DNA of 64,000 nt, taken from contig CATOSU010000001.1 in the NCBI GenBank assembly GCA_951812615.1, forward strand, positions 558,001-622,000, written 5' to 3'. Within the stretch, counting starts at the first letter, position 1; each line of letters starts with the position of its first letter. The translations under genes were made by a program, and so were the position numbers. The DNA is from an uncultured Paracoccaceae bacterium. Its GTDB lineage: Bacteria; Pseudomonadota; Alphaproteobacteria; Rhodobacterales; Rhodobacteraceae. A model generated the notes under the pieces. It worked only from the letters and a program-made list of their open reading frames with translations, was not told the origin of the DNA and searched no databases. Below are positions 1 to 9,952 of this stretch, one piece after another.

Positions 1-2
1 GC

Positions 3-1118
3 GATCATGAACTAGAATGGGAAGTTCCCGTTGCAGTTCCGATGCTGGACATTCATTCGGTCGGCGCCGGTGGGGGTTCGATCGGTTGGGTCGATGAGGG
101 TGGGTCTTTGCGGATGGGCCCACAGTCCGCGGGTTCGACACCCGGACCCGCGTGTTACGGGCGTGGAGGCACTGAGCCGACCATAACCGACGCAAACCTC
201 GTTCTGGGACGTCTGAACCCGTCGCTCAGCGACAAATTCGAGCTCGATAAGGCGGCTGCCGAGGCTGCGATTGACCGGCTGGCTGAGAAGGTCGGGCTGT
301 CTCGGCTGGAAACAGCGGACGGCATGATCAAGATCTCGTGCGAAACCATGGCGCAAGCCGTGAAAGGTGTTGTCGTTGCCCGCGCTCGCGACCCGCGTGA
401 CTTTGTTCTGGCCAGCTTTGGCGGCGCAGGACCGATGCACGCTTGCTTTGTTGCTCAGGCCATGAGCATCCCGCAGGTGGTCATTCCCGGCGCTGCCGGT
501 GTGGCGTCGGCCTTTGGTGCAACGGCCATGGACATGCGCCATGACATCGAGACCTTCCATTACGCGCCGCTCGACTCGGTCAAGGTGGAAGACCTCAACC
601 GGCTTTATGCGGGTATCGAGGCCGATGCCCGCGAAAGGCTGGCAGCGGACGGGATCGACGCCGCTTCGGTAGAGATGCGGCGGACCGCGCAAATGCGCTA
701 TGTCGGCCAGACTTACGAGGTGGAAACCGAAATCCCGCCGGGTGAGTTGACAGACGGAGTGGTTCCATCGATCGCCACGGCGTTCCACGCCGCGCATGAA
801 AAAGAATACGGGGTTTTCAATGAAAGTTTCCCGATTGCTTTCGTTTCACTAAGCGTGACGGCCGTCGGCAAGATGAAAGAACCTCCGGTCTATGACTTCA
901 GTGGTGCTGAAGCTGCAGCAAGCCATTGCAGCCGTGAGGTCTACTTCGACGGAACCTGGCATCACGCGGACCTTTATGACGGTAAAAGCGTTGGACCGGG
1001 TGCCAAACTGGCTGGTCCAGCGGTGGTCGAATACCTCGACTCAATCGCCGTTGTCCCACCCAATTGCAGCGGCGAAGTCGACACGAGTGGCAACCTTGTC
1101 GTTAACATCGGAAACTGA
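3..1118 (+). CDS. hyuA: Hydantoinase/oxoprolinase subunit A (partial, 5' end outside window)
   Basis: This is the C-terminal ~371 residues of an HyuA-family ATP-dependent hydantoinase/5-oxoprolinase. The reading frame is open from the first bases of the window, so the gene begins outside. The segment MLDIHSVGAGGGSI is the family's glycine-rich motif, and STPGPACYGRGG and ASFGGAGPMHA follow in the expected order. Family members open cyclic amides such as N-methylhydantoin or 5-oxoproline using ATP, together with HyuB. The hyuB remnant starts 12 bases downstream after a GGAG ribosome site, and a binding-protein transporter follows, so the operon probably served uptake and breakdown of an external cyclic amide. 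The visible part has no lesion. The exact substrate cannot be read from the sequence. Confidence 0.9.
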   Translation, partial: DHELEWEVPVAVPMLDIHSVGAGGGSIGWVDEGGSLRMGPQSAGSTPGPACYGRGGTEPTITDANLVLGRLNPSLSDKFELDKAAAEAAIDRLAEKVGLSRLETADGMIKISCETMAQAVKGVVVARARDPRDFVLASFGGAGPMHACFVAQAMSIPQVVIPGAAGVASAFGATAMDMRHDIETFHYAPLDSVKVEDLNRLYAGIEADARERLAADGIDAASVEMRRTAQMRYVGQTYEVETEIPPGELTDGVVPSIATAFHAAHEKEYGVFNESFPIAFVSLSVTAVGKMKEPPVYDFSGAEAAASHCSREVYFDGTWHHADLYDGKSVGPGAKLAGPAVVEYLDSIAVVPPNCSGEVDTSGNLVVNIGN

Positions 1119-1129
1119 GGAGAGTACCA

Positions 1130-2902
1130 ATGACAACTGAAACCAAAGGACGTTTCGGCGAAGTTGACGCGGTCACCTTCGAAGTTCTGAGAAACACGTT
1201 CGAATACGCGTGTAACCGTATGTCAACGATCATGCAGCGCACGTCGTTTTCTCCGATCCTGGCTGACATCCTGGATTTCTCGAACGCGGTATACGACCCG
1301 GAACTTCGGCTTCTGGCGCAGGCCGCCAACTGCCCGGTCCACCTTGCGGCGATGCAGTATAGTGCCGATGCTGCGGCCAAGAAATACCCGATCGAAACCA
1401 TGAAGCCGGGCGATATTTATGCACTGAACGATCCCTAACAGGGCGGCACGCACACCAACGATATCACTTTCATAATGCCGGTCTTTTTCGAAGAAGAGGT
1501 TTTGGGTTTCGCTGTAAGCCGGGGCCACTGGATGGACCTGGGCGGCGGCGCCGCGGGCGGAATGTCGTTCTCGACCCACGTTGCGGCCGAAGGTCTGCGT
1601 ATCCCGCCGATCAAGCTTTATGAGAATTACGAAATCAACCCTGATTTCCTGGCGATCATTATGAACAACACGCGGACGCCGTTCTTTATCGAAGGCGACC
1701 TTCAGGCGCATCTCGGTGCCCTGAAAGCGGCGGAGCAAGAACTTCAGCGCGCAGCGCGGCGCTACGGTCTAAGAACCGTCAAAGCCGCGATGAAAGAACT
1801 GATTGGCTACACCGAACGCATCATCCGCAAGTCGATCGAAGAAATCCCGGATGGCGAATACTATGCCGAGGATTTTGCGGACACGGATGGGTTCTCACCG
1901 GATCCGGTGAAGGTGGCGGTGAAGCTGACGGTCGATGGCTCCAACATCAACGTTGACTTCACGGGTTCAGACCCGACTTGCAAAGGCTCGATCAATTCGC
2001 CTTATGCGAACACCGCTTCGGCGGCGTATTACTCGCTTCAGTTCTTTCTGGCACCACATGCACCGTCGAATGCGGGCATGTTCGTTCCGATCACTCTCAA
2101 CATTCCGCTGGACACATGGCTGAACCCACAATGGCCTGCTCCTACGATTGGCTGTACCACGCTGACTTCATCCAAGATCACTTCGGCAATCTGGCAGGCA
2201 CTGGCTCAGGCGATCCCGGATCGGGTGACCGGTTCCACCTGCTCGGAATGCAACTGGTTTGTTTCGTCAACCAAGGATCAGGAGGGGAACGCCAACGTGT
2301 TTTCGGACCTGCCAGCCGGAGGATGGGGCGGTACGCCGTACAATGACGGCATGAGCGTCACCATGGACCCGCTTGGCAACTGCATGAACATGATGGCCGA
2401 AACTGCGGAGCTTTTGTTCCCGATCGAATACGAAGCTTTCGAGCTCAGGCCTGACAGCGCCGGTGCTGGCAAATTCCGCGGTGGATTGGGTGCCAAATTC
2501 AAAGTTCGCTTCCTTTGCGAAGGGGAAATGAACATGGAAACCTCGCGAACCCGCGAAGGCAGCCCCGGCGTGAACGGCGGATTGCGTAGCGATGTGCAGC
2601 GGTCAACGCACCTTTATCCTGATGGCAAAGAGATCGTGATTGGTGGCCTTACTGAGAACGGCGACTGGCGCAGCCCGTTGTTGTCCAGCCATCCCTTCAA
2701 CTACGACGAGGTCTTCCAGTTTGAGAGCACCGGTGGCGGAGGTTGGGGCAATCCCCACGAAAGACCGGCGCAAAAGGTGTTGGACGATGTGCTCGATGGA
2801 TATGTCTCGGTCCAAAAGGCGCGCGAGGCCTACGGCGTCGCAATTGACCCTGAGACGATGACGCTGAACGACGCCGAAACAACCAGGCTACGCAGCGCGT
2901 AA
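1130..2902 (+). pseudogene. hyuB: Hydantoinase/oxoprolinase subunit B, interrupted by in-frame TAA
   Basis: This frame encodes an HyuB-family hydantoinase B subunit, about 590 residues when read through. It is broken by TAA at 1436-1438, after residue 102, in the conserved stretch LNDP-stop-QGGTHTNDI. Family members normally have an aromatic residue, usually Tyr, at this point, so one base change (TAC or TAT to TAA) explains it. The frame then continues to its natural end, with family features such as GGGGWGNP near the C-terminus. HyuB normally partners HyuA in ATP-dependent opening of a cyclic amide. As read, only a 102-residue stub would be made, unless the second part restarts internally. 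Either the gene is inactivated or the stop is a sequencing error. Confidence 0.85.
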
Positions 2903-2914
2903 GAAGCAGAATTT

Positions 2915-2935
2915 CCGGTCCGAATAACGGGCCGG
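2915..2935 (+). terminator. Hairpin after hyuB
   Basis: CCGGTCCG and CGGGCCGG form an 8-bp stem (one G-T wobble) around the loop AATAA, 12 bases after the hyuB stop. No clear T-run follows. It may end or attenuate the hyuAB transcript before the binding-protein gene. Confidence 0.4.
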
Positions 2936-3013
2936 TCTCACCCAGCGTTCAATCAATGAACACGGCGCATAGCGACCGTGAACGCTGAAACTTTGCCCAA
3001 AGGGAGGACAATG

Positions 3014-4339
3014 ATGTCACATGCAAAGTCACCAGCCGTACACACGTCACGGCGCAAATTCCTGGCAACCGGCGCGGGCGCCGCGTTCGGAGCCGGAATG
3101 CTGGCCTCGGTCAACGAAGCCAGTGCACAAAGCTCCGGCACCATTCCAATTGGCCAGATGGCCTCACTGACCGGCGGTCTGGCCGTCGATGGTGTCGAGC
3201 ACAAGAACGGCCTGATCATGGCCTGCGAGGAAATCAACGCCGCAGGCGGTATCCTTGGCAAAATGTTGGAACCCACAACGCTTGACAGCAAAAACCAAGG
3301 TGCCGAGGAAGTCAGCGCAGCCGCACGTCTGCTGATCGACCGCAACGGATCCCATGCGATCATCAACGGCTACAACGTTGGCGCCGCACAGGCGGAATAC
3401 GACCCCATCGCTGATGCTGGCATCATCTACATCCACTACAACACCTCGATCGGCCACCACGAGGTGTTCGAAAGCGACCCTGAACGCTATACTGGTATTT
3501 TCATGGCTGACCCGGCCGAATACTACTATGGCGTGGGCCTGCCGGTCATGCTTGATCGCTTGCGGTCGCAGGGCGTGTGGAAACCGGAGAACAACAAGAT
3601 CGCACTGGTTACCGGTTCGCTTCCTTACTCCATCGTGATTTCGAACGCGATCCGTGCGGCCGCTGAGAAACACGGATTTGAGGTGTCTTTTGAAGAGGTT
3701 GTACCCGTTCCAACCACTGAATGGGGCGCGGTTCTCGGCAAAGTACGGGCAGAGCGCCCTGCAGTCATTGCCAATACCCACTTCTTCCCGGCGGACCTGG
3801 CCCAATTCCAGATCCAGTTTGCGGAAAACCCGACAAACAGCCTTGTCTACATGCAGTACGGACCCCTGTTAAAGGCGTTTTCAGATATTGCCGGCGAAGC
3901 AGCGCGCGGCGTGATGTCGTCGTCGGTTATCGGCATTCTGCCAGATGAGATTGGCAATACATTCCGCGAGGCATACTGGGCGCGTTTCGGCGAAACCGCC
4001 GAGGCCGATCCGGGCGCATCGACATACTCAGAGATGTATCACTATGCCATCGCTGCCGCGATGGCCGGCGGTACCGGCGAGCCAGGCGATTACGAACAAA
4101 ACCGCAAGATTGCCGATAATCTGCGCCGTTTCTCGTTCCGCGCACCCTTCGGGACTCTGCGTTACGCCAAAGAGTTCAACGCGGCACTGCCATACCCGAC
4201 AGTATCGCCGGATGCCTCCTTGGCGATGCCGCATCTGCTCTACCAGATCAAGGATCCGACTGCGGCGGTACCCAAGAAGCTGATCTTCCCCGAGCCTTAC
4301 AACGAGGTCGAGTTCGAAGTTCCGCCCTGGTTCTCCTGA
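3014..4339 (+). CDS. Tat-exported branched-chain/amide-type ABC transporter substrate-binding protein
   Basis: This is a periplasmic binding protein of the Peripla_BP_6 (LivK/urea/amide) type, about 441 residues. The N-terminus has a twin-arginine signal, TSRRKFLATGAGAAFGAG, ending near ASAQS, which predicts folded export through Tat. The mature protein begins IPIGQMASLTGG, the usual start of this fold. Two ATGs lie side by side at 3011 and 3014; the AGGGAGGA ribosome site at 3001-3008 fits the second slightly better. It sits between the hyuAB genes and livHMGF, so it probably delivers the hydantoin-like or amide substrate to that permease. No lesion is seen. The ligand is inferred from context only. 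Confidence 0.88.
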   Translation: MSHAKSPAVHTSRRKFLATGAGAAFGAGMLASVNEASAQSSGTIPIGQMASLTGGLAVDGVEHKNGLIMACEEINAAGGILGKMLEPTTLDSKNQGAEEVSAAARLLIDRNGSHAIINGYNVGAAQAEYDPIADAGIIYIHYNTSIGHHEVFESDPERYTGIFMADPAEYYYGVGLPVMLDRLRSQGVWKPENNKIALVTGSLPYSIVISNAIRAAAEKHGFEVSFEEVVPVPTTEWGAVLGKVRAERPAVIANTHFFPADLAQFQIQFAENPTNSLVYMQYGPLLKAFSDIAGEAARGVMSSSVIGILPDEIGNTFREAYWARFGETAEADPGASTYSEMYHYAIAAAMAGGTGEPGDYEQNRKIADNLRRFSFRAPFGTLRYAKEFNAALPYPTVSPDASLAMPHLLYQIKDPTAAVPKKLIFPEPYNEVEFEVPPWFS

Positions 4340-4359
4340 ACGATAGGGTTCTCCCATGG

Positions 4360-4386
4360 TCCGGGACCCGCACTTTGGGTCCCGGA
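4360..4386 (+). terminator. Strong hairpin between binding-protein and permease genes
   Basis: A perfect 10-bp stem, TCCGGGACCC / GGGTCCCGGA, with a 7-base loop lies 20 bases after the binding-protein stop. It is followed by A-rich rather than T-rich sequence. Such hairpins in ABC operons commonly protect the abundant binding-protein mRNA or reduce read-through into permease genes. That role is inferred. Confidence 0.6.
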
Positions 4387-4425
4387 TCAAAAAATCACTA
4401 AATACAAAAGCTTGGGGGCCTCCAG

Positions 4426-5304
4426 ATGGAGCTCATTACCGGGATATTGACCAGCGCCATTGCGCTGGGTGCCATCTACGCCGCCAGTTCGGTTTCACTG
4501 GCACTGCTATGGGGCAGCATCTCTATGCTGAACCTTGCGCACGGTGCGCTGATCGTCCTTGGCGCCTACGGTTCTGTTGCGATAGTGAGTGCTCTCGGGC
4601 TGCCATAATGGACGGGCCTTTTGGGCGGGATGGTCAGCGGTGCCTTCGGTGGGTTTCTTCTTTATGCGACGCAGGTTCGCTGGATATTCGGCAAACCCAA
4701 TTTCGACCTCCGAATAATCATCCTGACGATGGCTTTCAGTACGATCGTCGTCGACCTTATCAACAACATCGTCGGGCCGAAAATCACACGTCAACCATTT
4801 CAATTGGAAGGCCGGTTTGAGCTCGGCTCGTTTTCCATGGGTACGCAGACAATCCTTGTCGTAATTTGCTGTGCCGCGATGGTCGGGTTGCTACAACTGG
4901 TCGTCCAAAAGACCAGCCTTGGCCGTCTGATCCGGGCAGTGTCGCAAGACATTACTGCAGCGCGACTGAACGGGGTCCCTGTGCAATTTGTAATCTTGCA
5001 AGTAATGGTCCTGGCCGGCGTCATCGCCGGGGCCTCCGGTGTACTTTTGACCAGCTCGACCACGGTCTATCCCGGGGCTGGATTTGACCCGCTTCTGAAA
5101 GCGCTGATCGTATGCGTCCTGGGCGGGCTTGGTAGCATTCCTGGCGCCTTGGTGGCGTCATTTGCCCTCGCTTTCACAGAAATCACTGTTCAGTACGTCT
5201 TCGGAGTCAAATGGGGCTTTCCAGTATCATTGCTGGCCGTCGTTTTGGTCCTGATCTACCGGCCCAATGGTCTGTTCGGCAGGCAGGAAATGGTGAGGAA
5301 CTAG
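4426..5304 (+). pseudogene. livH: Branched-chain ABC transporter permease LivH-type, interrupted by in-frame TAA
   Basis: The frame encodes a LivH-family inner-membrane permease, ~292 residues when read through, with the expected pattern of hydrophobic helices and the C-terminal segment GLGSIPGALVASFALAFTE. A TAA at 4606-4608 interrupts it after residue 60, in ALGLP-stop-WTGLLGG, inside an early membrane region. Homologues usually carry an aromatic residue here. The remainder stays in frame to a stop three bases before livM. An internal start cannot rescue it because the first membrane helices would be missing. With livM, livG, livF and the upstream binding protein it formed a HAAT-type importer. 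Confidence 0.85.
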
Positions 5305-5306
5305 CG

Positions 5307-6329
5307 ATGTCTTTCATTTCCACAACCCCAAAACGACGCGACCTTTTCGGTCTTGCCCTTCTGATCGCAGCGATGTGCATTCTGCCCTATTTCGGTCTTA
5401 GCAGGTACGTTACCGGTCAGGTCACGCTGTTTGTCCTCTGGGGGGCAGTCGTGGTTCAGTGGAACCTTGTTTTCGGCGTCGCCGGGATCTTGTCCATTGG
5501 ACATATGGCGCTCTTTGCCGTGGGCGGTTACGCGACCGCGCTGATGGGCCTTTATCTGGACATCTCGCTTTGGTTTACGCTCCCAATTGCAGCACTGGCC
5601 GGGCTTATTATGAGCCTGATCATGGCCTTTTCCACTTTCCGTCTGCGCGGGGCCTATGTGGTGGTGGTGACGCTTGCGATTGCCATGACCCTCTATCAGT
5701 TGCTGGTCACCGACGTGGCCTGTTTCAGACAGACGCAAACTGTCTGCTATTCCTTTAGCGGTGGCGCGCGCGGAATTTCGCGCTATGGCGACTTCGGGTT
5801 CCGGGAGCTTCTCGGCTACAAGTTCATCGCCACGGGCAACTACTACTTGGCTCTGGCGGTGCTTACACTGTCCATGATCGTTGCGGTTTTGGTCTTCTAC
5901 TCCCCCTACGGCCAAGCATTCAAAGCCATGCGCGATAACGAGGTTTGCGCCGCATCCCGAGGCATCGAAATCCGCAAGTATCAGACAATAGTTTTCGCGG
6001 TTTCCGGCATCTTCACCGGATTGACCGGCGGCATCTATGCCGGTGTGATCGGGACGTTTGGTCCGCAGGTTTTGGAACTGCCAATCCTGCTTTTCCTTTT
6101 GTCCATGATGGTTGTCGGCGGCAGGGGCACGATTTGGGGGCCCATTGTCGGCACCGCCGCTCTCGCTTTCGTCGATGAGGCATTCCGAGACCTGGCAGCG
6201 TGGCGAAACACGGCTTACGCGGGTGTATTGATGTTGATCCTGCTGACCTTACCCGAGGGTTTGTCCGGCGGCATTTCCAACCTGGCCAATCGAATTTTTG
6301 GTGGCAAAAGCGGGGAGGCTGGCAAATGA
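5307..6329 (+). CDS. livM: Branched-chain ABC transporter permease LivM-type
   Basis: This LivM-family permease of about 340 residues has alternating hydrophobic helices and the family-typical segments GHMALFAVGGYATALMG and KAMRDNEVCAASRGIE, the latter in the cytoplasmic loop that contacts the ATPases. I chose ATG 5307, three bases after the livH stop and preceded by GGTGAGGA, although the frame is open further upstream. Its stop overlaps the start of livG (ATGA). It should form the second half of the membrane channel. The gene itself looks intact, but the partners livH and livG do not, so the transporter is probably non-functional as sequenced. Confidence 0.9.
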   Translation: MSFISTTPKRRDLFGLALLIAAMCILPYFGLSRYVTGQVTLFVLWGAVVVQWNLVFGVAGILSIGHMALFAVGGYATALMGLYLDISLWFTLPIAALAGLIMSLIMAFSTFRLRGAYVVVVTLAIAMTLYQLLVTDVACFRQTQTVCYSFSGGARGISRYGDFGFRELLGYKFIATGNYYLALAVLTLSMIVAVLVFYSPYGQAFKAMRDNEVCAASRGIEIRKYQTIVFAVSGIFTGLTGGIYAGVIGTFGPQVLELPILLFLLSMMVVGGRGTIWGPIVGTAALAFVDEAFRDLAAWRNTAYAGVLMLILLTLPEGLSGGISNLANRIFGGKSGEAGK

Positions 6330-7137
6330 GCGGAACAACAATACCGCTTTTGGAGGCCAGGGGTCTGACCAAGGCCTATGGCGCGATGAAGGCCGTGGAC
6401 AACCTGAGCTTTGAGGTCCACGCCGGGGAGGTACTTGGAATAGGCGGCCCGAACGGAGCGGGAAAGACAACGCTTTTTGATCTACTGTCAGGCGTTACAG
6501 ATCCGACCGAAGGGGAAATCCTCTTTGAAGGGCAGGACATTACCCAATTCAGTGCCCCGAAAATCTGCCACCTCGGCCTCAGCCGCACGTTTCAGTTGAA
6601 CGCTGTCTTTAACTCGATGACGGTCGCGGACAACCTGAAGACCTGCGCATATTTTGGACCGAAAACAGGTTGATCCCGGGGCTCAGCTACGATCGGCAAT
6701 CGGCCAAGAAGGCCGACGAGGTTATGGAGCTGACATCGCTGTCGGACTTTGCGAGTACGGTTGCCGGAAGTCTTCCGGTGCTACAGCTCAAGTTTCTGAT
6801 GATTGGCTGCGCCGTGGTGAGCTATCCCAAACTATTGCTGCTTGACGAACCCGTCGGCGGCCTCAACCCGGCGGAGATTGAAACTTGCGCTTCTGTTTTC
6901 CGCCAGCTGCGGGATTTTCACGGAGTCACCATTGTCGTGATCGAGCATGTCATGAGTTTCATGACGTCCTTTGCTGACAGGGTCATGATCTTGCATCAGG
7001 GCGCCAAATTGCATGAAGGCCCGGCAGGAAGCCTCGCCGAGAACCGGGAAGTTGTCGACGTTTTCCTCGGAGTTTCTGGCGCAAAGGAAGCCAGCAACTC
7101 TGTCGCAGATACGGAGGCTCAAGATGCCGCTTCTTGA
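6326..7137 (+). pseudogene. livG: Branched-chain ABC transporter ATPase LivG-type, frameshifted
   Basis: This is a LivG-type ATPase split by a frameshift. The first part has Walker A (GPNGAGKTT) and runs to FGPKTG, where TGA at 6671-6673 ends the frame. The second part starts one base earlier (LIPGLSYDRQSAKK) and holds Walker B (KLLLLDEPVGGLNP) and the H-loop (VVIEHVM). Joining the two gives a normal ~270-residue LivG, so a single base was lost near 6668-6671. The usual LSGGQ signature reads LPVLQLKFLMIGC here, an atypical variant. The start overlaps livM by four bases, and the tail overlaps livF by 14. Confidence 0.85.
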
Positions 7138-7837
7138 TCTGAAAAACGTCACGGCCAGCTACGGGCTCGGCCAAGCTCTGGGCGGCATTGATTTATCGGT
7201 CGAACCCGGTGAACTGGTCGGAATCGTTGGCCCGAACGGGCATGGCAAAACGACGCTTCTGCGCACAATTTCCGGTCTGATGGCAAAGGTCGGCGGGCGG
7301 ATCGAGTTCGGTGGTCAGTCAATCATCGGAACTGCGCCTGAACGAATTGCGCAAAAAGGTATCGTTCATGTCCCGCAAGGCGATCTTGTTTACAAAAACA
7401 TGACGATCCTGGAAAACCTGCTCGTCGGCGGTTACGCCAATCGGTCTGAGGCCCGATCGCAGGCTCAGCTTGAAAAAATCTACGACCTGTTTCCAAAGCT
7501 CAAGGAACGGTCCGGGCAAATGGCCAGTTCTCTTTCGGGCGGTGAGCGCCGAATGCTGGGGATCGGTCGCGGCCTGATGATGGCGGATTGCAGGATTTTG
7601 ATGCTTGATGAGCCGTCGCTTGGCCTCGCGCCCGTGGTGATCGATCAGATTTATACGTCAATTGACGAACTGCGCGCGTCTGGAATGACGATTGTTGTAG
7701 TCGAAGAAAACATCACGCGCGTCGCCGGTCACGCCGACAAACTGCACCTAATGGATGGTGGTCATTTTGTATGGACAGGCGTTCCCGGAGAAATTGGTCA
7801 GAACAAAAAAATCATCGACACGTATCTCGGTGCGTGA
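7124..7837 (+). CDS. livF: Branched-chain ABC transporter ATPase LivF-type
   Basis: This intact LivF-family ATPase of ~237 residues has Walker [10 protein letters not shown], signature [15 protein letters not shown], Walker [13 protein letters not shown] and an H-loop variant ending VVEEN. As in many LivF proteins, the switch His is replaced by Asn. The start at ATG 7124 follows GGAGG and lies inside the end of livG, typical of translational coupling. It would energise the importer built from livHM and the Tat-exported binding protein. Confidence 0.92.
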   Translation: MPLLDLKNVTASYGLGQALGGIDLSVEPGELVGIVGPNGHGKTTLLRTISGLMAKVGGRIEFGGQSIIGTAPERIAQKGIVHVPQGDLVYKNMTILENLLVGGYANRSEARSQAQLEKIYDLFPKLKERSGQMASSLSGGERRMLGIGRGLMMADCRILMLDEPSLGLAPVVIDQIYTSIDELRASGMTIVVVEENITRVAGHADKLHLMDGGHFVWTGVPGEIGQNKKIIDTYLGA

Positions 7838-7854
7838 GCGATAGGAGAGCGAAT

Positions 7855-9138
7855 ATGAGCCTACCTGGAACAGCAGATGTGGTTATTGTTGGCGGCGGTG
7901 TCGCGGGATGTTCTATCGCCTATCACCTGACCAAGCTTGGCATCACAGATGTCGTGTTGTGTGAACGCAAACAGCTGACCTGCGGGACAACCTGGCACGC
8001 GGCCGGGCTGGTGACACAGCTTCGGGCGACGCGCAATATGACCGAGCTTGCCAAATAAACCGGTGAGTTGTTTCGCGAGCTGGAAGAAGAAACCGGTCAG
8101 GCAACCGGTTATAAGCAAAACGGCGCGCTTCGGCTTGCAACTCATGACGCCCGGTTTGAGGAGTTGAAACGCGGCGTATCCATGGCGCGCAACTTTGGTC
8201 TGGCCGCAGATGTCGTCACGTCCGGCGAAATCCGCGAACGCTGGCCGTTGGTTGAGGTAGACGACCTATCTGGCGGGATCTGGATGCCAAATGACGGGCA
8301 GGTAAACCCCGCCGACGTGACCCAGGCCATGGCCAAGGGCGCGCGGATGAGGGGTGCTAAGATATTTGAAAAATCTCCGGTCGAACGGCTTATCGTTGAG
8401 AACGGAAAAGTTCGGGGTGTCGTGTTGAAGGACGGCGAAATCCGCGCCGACAAAGTTGTGATTGCGGGCGGAATGTGGTCGCGCGAATTTGCTGCCAAAA
8501 GTGGCGTTTCCTTGCCCCTTCATGCCGCCGAGCATTTCTATATCGTCACCGAACAAATGCCGGATCTGCCGCGCGATCTGCCCGTCCTTTTCGTCGCTGA
8601 CGAGTGTTCTTACTACAAAGAAGATGCAGGAAAGCTCCTTTTGGGATGCTTTGAGCCCGAAGCAAAACCTTGGGGCCACAACGGCATTCCGGAGGATTTT
8701 GCTTCGACAGCTTGCCCGAGGATTTCGAGCATTTCGAACCGATCCTTGAAATGGCAATCAACCGGGTTCCGTCGCTGGCCGACGCCGGAATTCAACTCTT
8801 TTTCAACGGCCCGGAAAGTTTCACGCCCGACGACCGCTATCTGCTCGGCGAAACGCCCGAGGTGTCGGGGCTCTTTTGCGCCTGCGGGTTCAATTCCGTG
8901 GGAATTCTGTCATCCGGCGGCGTTGGCAAGGCGCTTGCCGACTGGATCCACGACGGCCACGCGCCGGTCGATCTGGCCGACGTGGATGTGCGCCGCATGC
9001 AGCCCTGGCAGGCGAACAAATCCTATCTGTTCGACCGGACCAAAGAAACGCTGGGTCTGCTCTACAAGATGCACTGGCCGTATCTTCAGTACGAAACCGC
9101 GCGAAACGTCCGCCAGAGCCCTTTCCATGACCGTCTAG
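7855..9138 (+). pseudogene. FAD-dependent dimethylglycine/sarcosine-dehydrogenase-like oxidoreductase, broken and truncated by IS
   Basis: The N-terminus [17 protein letters not shown] is a classic FAD-binding motif, and [11 protein letters not shown] with QLRATRN matches the dimethylglycine/sarcosine dehydrogenase family. Three lesions are visible. TAA at 8056-8058 replaces the Tyr of the family's AKYTG-like segment. A one-base loss near 8701-8704 moves the frame (IPEDF, then FDSLPEDFEHFEP in another frame). The gene stops abruptly at SPFHDRL where an insertion sequence begins, so the C-terminal half, usually a GcvT-like folate-binding domain, is missing. The family demethylates N-methylated glycines. 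Downstream of a hydantoinase this fits a route from N-methylhydantoin through sarcosine. Confidence 0.85.
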
Positions 9139-9904
9139 GCAGCAGACTCATAAAACTGGCACCATAGCCTTACGGATGCGAGTTTGATCATAGCCATGAA
9201 GTTGGCTGAGGTTTTCTCATATCTGGTCGCGATGCGTCGGAACGAAGCTTTGAGCCTGCCGAAGAAGCGCTCGATCTTATTGCGTTCGCGGTAAATTTCC
9301 GCGTCAAACTCGGCGGGCAATTTCCGGTTTGCCTTTGGTGGGATTACGTCGATGGCGCCTTGTTCCCAGATCATTTCACGGATCCAGTCTGCGTCATAAG
9401 CCTTGTCCGCGAGCACATATTGCCCAGGCTGCAGTCCATCCAAAAGCTGTTCACAGGGCGGTGCGTCATGGGCTTGGCCCGGCGTCAGCTCATAGCGGAT
9501 TGGCAGGCCGTTTTGGTTGGTAAGTGCGTGAATTTTTGTGGTTAACCCGCCCCGCGACCGCCCCATGCAACGACGCGGGTCGTTTTTTTGAGCGTTGCGG
9601 CTGAATGATGCACACGCACGGATGTTCCATCCACCATCACAGTGTCGACGTTGTGCGCGTCGGCGACCGCCTCCATCACACGATCCCAGATGCCAGCATA
9701 AGTCCATCGGTTGAAACGGTTGTACACCGTGGTGTAGGGGCCGTATTGATCCGGCAAATCCCGCCAAGGGATGCCGGTACGCAAGACATAGAAAATGCCA
9801 CTGATCACGCGCCGATCATCGACACGCTTCACACCCCGGCTGTTGTTCGGGAGCACAGCCTTGATGAACTCCCACTCCAAATCGCTCAAGTCTGATCGCG
9901 CCAT
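9135..9904 (-). CDS. IS5/IS427-type transposase, two frames joined by -1 frameshift
   Basis: The first frame (from ATG 9904, behind GGGGAG) carries LEWEFIKAVLP and the first catalytic Asp in VMVDGTSVRVH. The second carries CMGRSRGGLTTKIHAL, the second Asp in VLADKAYDAD and the catalytic Glu in NKIERFFGRLK. They overlap, and on the coding strand the shift point is a run of seven A (plus-strand T at 9583-9589). Slipping back one base there gives LKKNDPRRCMGRSRGG, which matches the family. A programmed -1 frameshift on A7 is the normal expression mode of such elements. The DDE triad is complete, so the enzyme may be active. The stop codon coincides with the flanking CTAG. Confidence 0.88.
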
Positions 9905-9952
9905 TCCACGGCTCCCCACATTGTTTTACGGAAAGTGAATCATAACTCGCTG
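9139..9952 (-). mobile_element. IS5-family (IS427-like) insertion sequence, ~0.8 kb
   Basis: This short element is almost filled by a two-frame DDE transposase on the minus strand. Imperfect terminal inverted repeats can be proposed: GACTCATAAAAC at the left (from 9145) and, on the other strand, GAGTTATGATTC at the right (from 9948). Ends are uncertain by about ten bases. CTAG lies exactly at the left junction (9135-9138), a common IS5-family target. No second copy is present at the right, and the right flank does not continue the dehydrogenase gene, so a deletion next to the element is likely. It separates the decayed catabolic operon from the biosynthetic island. Confidence 0.75.
9583..9589 (-). 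promoter_or_regulatory. A7 slippery site for transposase frameshift
   Basis: Seven consecutive A on the coding strand sit where the two transposase frames must be joined by a -1 shift. The motif CTC-AAA-AAA-ACG is a typical ribosomal slippage site. Confidence 0.65.

Noticed and set aside
9139-9952. Clear target-site duplication of the insertion sequence
   Set aside because: CTAG is found only at the left end; no matching copy at the right could be confirmed.
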